Positions 62,511 to 64,000 of a DNA stretch of 64,000 nt are shown here, one piece after another. The translations under genes were made by a program, and so were the position numbers. The stretch is from assembly GCA_964017155.1 (NCBI GenBank), contig OZ024863.1, positions 44,351,330-44,415,329 of the forward strand. Reading direction: 5' to 3'. Every line of letters begins with the position of its first letter. The first letter of the stretch is position 1. This DNA is from Oasisia sp. SBJ-2009. Taxonomy: Eukaryota; Annelida; Polychaeta; Sabellida; Siboglinidae. The notes beneath the pieces were generated by a model that had not been told where the DNA came from, made no database searches, and was given only the letters and a program-made list of their open reading frames with translations.

Positions 62511-64000
62511 TGTCATCTTGTCTAGCCTCAGGTACACACAGGAAGCAGTCACTTACCATGTACAAAGTTCCACATTGCCTTCTACTTGCTGTCCTCCCAC
62601 CACCAGGTGGTAGTACTACAAAAGGGGGTGGGGACAACATAAAGATCAGCTGTGACTTTTTAAAGCTATGCACTGCCGGTGAACTATAAACATATTCTTT
62701 ATTAATCATTGAAGTGAGAACCGGAAACACCCTCTATTTATTAATGTGCTAACTTAGAGGCATTGTAAGTGCAAATCCTCCCGAGGGCCAATGTCCACTA
62801 ATTCCACAAATTCATGATGTGCTTACAAAAACGGTAAACCAAAAAAACAAAGGTAGATCAATTTACTTTTTCGCTGGACAAACTAAGTGATTAGCAAGAG
62901 GTGAATTATATTTGATTTACCAATTTATGAGGATATTAGTATCTGCTGCGTTCATTACCATAACCAGCAGAAATAAAATGTTGAGAGGAAACAGGCTGTT
63001 ACTGTTCTATATTGATGGTAACTGCTGTCCTTTGTTTTGTTTTTCCATAGGTGGGAGGGAGCAAGTCAGTAATGCAGAATAATGTGTCAAACATGAATGA
63101 ATGAATGTTTATTCAACAACACAACAACACAATATTACTGAAAGGACATGGCTGAAGTCTTAGAATGCTTGGTTGCTATGCCTTTCTCAGACTAGATCAA
63201 CAGAATATAAAAAAATAAATAATAATGTACATAATTAATGTATAAACTTGATAACGTAGTGTTTGTATTGCTAAAGTAACAATCGCAGTGTGAGATAGAT
63301 ATTGTGAACTAGACCTGTTACTGTAAGTCTGTACATTGCATAGATTGTCCTAGTAACTGGCTTTCAAGTGTGACCAAATCAGTCATATGATTACAGTACT
63401 CCAATGCACAACAGTCACTGCAATGACTGAGTTAATAATATAATATAAGGTGGTTTCGTCATGACTTCCTTAACCCCAGGACATGTGCTCCCCTGCCCTG
63501 AATTAACTAGCACAGTAAGTTGTAACAGGAAGTCTGACCACTGTGTGCAATGCAGGAAAACTGGACATGCTTGCTTATCAAAGGGTATTGCAGGTAACTA
63601 GGTGCACTTCAGCAATTTACCAACAAACTTGTGCCGAAAATGGATATATCATTCGCCATACGAGCACGCTCCCACGGTCACATCTTTGTGTGAACATTTT
63701 TTATCAGCTTAAAGCCTAAATAAGTTAACTAAATGCATTTGGTGGGCAGTATACCTTTAACATATTTGTAGTTTTAAGTCAAGCTAATAGCTTTTTAAGA
63801 ATATGACAGTCTTATGAACATTATACTAAATAAGTCTACTAGTGCACTACACTATTGGGAGCATTCTCAATTCTCTTACAAAGTGAAAGCCCAGTCTGTC
63901 TCTCAGACCTACACCTACTCAACTTGATGACAACTAGATATAAATAGGATGACTGCACTGGAACTAGGAGCAATGACCTCAACTTGATGTAATCACTCAA
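62511..64000. other. No gene seen
   Basis: AT-rich unique sequence with short low-complexity runs (for example gaatgaatgaatg near 63095). No conserved frame. Confidence 0.6.

Overview
This is a window of an animal nuclear genome. It has spliced genes with GT-AG introns, long AT-rich introns and many microsatellites and minisatellites. It also holds SINE, hAT, LINE and Penelope-like debris. The long CA/CACG arrays and the protein families point to an invertebrate, possibly a mollusc or other lophotrochozoan, but I cannot name the species. No prokaryotic features are present.

Layout. (1) At 917-3737 on the + strand are the last four coding exons of a tartrate-resistant (purple) acid phosphatase, ACP5. 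Its 5' exons lie left of the window, and a small hAT transposon (21-764) sits in the preceding intron. Its 3'UTR probably runs to AATAAA signals near 6110-6136. (2) Convergent to it, on the - strand, one large gene fills 11396-43790. It encodes a gp130/domeless-like class I cytokine receptor. I could join all coding exons in frame: signal peptide, Ig-like D1, cytokine-binding module D2-D3, three fibronectin III domains D4-D6, one transmembrane helix, a proline-rich juxtamembrane segment, and a cytoplasmic tail of about 520 residues in the last exon with repeated GYVT tyrosine motifs. This is the six-domain layout of vertebrate gp130. (3) From 43791 to 64000 I find no convincing protein-coding gene, only repeats, a near-perfect 47-bp inverted repeat and weak candidates for untranslated first exons.

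Main discovery. Between the exon for the first half of D2 (37837-37963) and the first exon of D3 (24567-24706) lie four homologous exons: 36918-37120, 32894-33126, 29636-29811 and 26788-26954. Each encodes a different version of the second half of D2, with a second cysteine pair and the F/G strands. All start in phase 2 and end in phase 1, and all have length 2 mod 3. Each completes a leucine codon at the upstream junction and a valine codon at the downstream one. Two of them cannot be joined to each other in frame, and skipping all four shifts the frame. The simplest reading is a mutually exclusive exon array that swaps part of the ligand-binding module of a JAK/STAT-type receptor. The predicted isoforms are 1282, 1292, 1273 and 1270 residues long. 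The four alternative donors all lack G at +5, while 11 of the 14 constitutive donors have it. Several extra open segments in and upstream of the array may be decayed copies, but these are weak.

How the genes relate: ACP5 and the receptor converge tail to tail and share no evident function. All gene models were built by eye from reading frames, splice sites and family knowledge. No transcript or database evidence was used.
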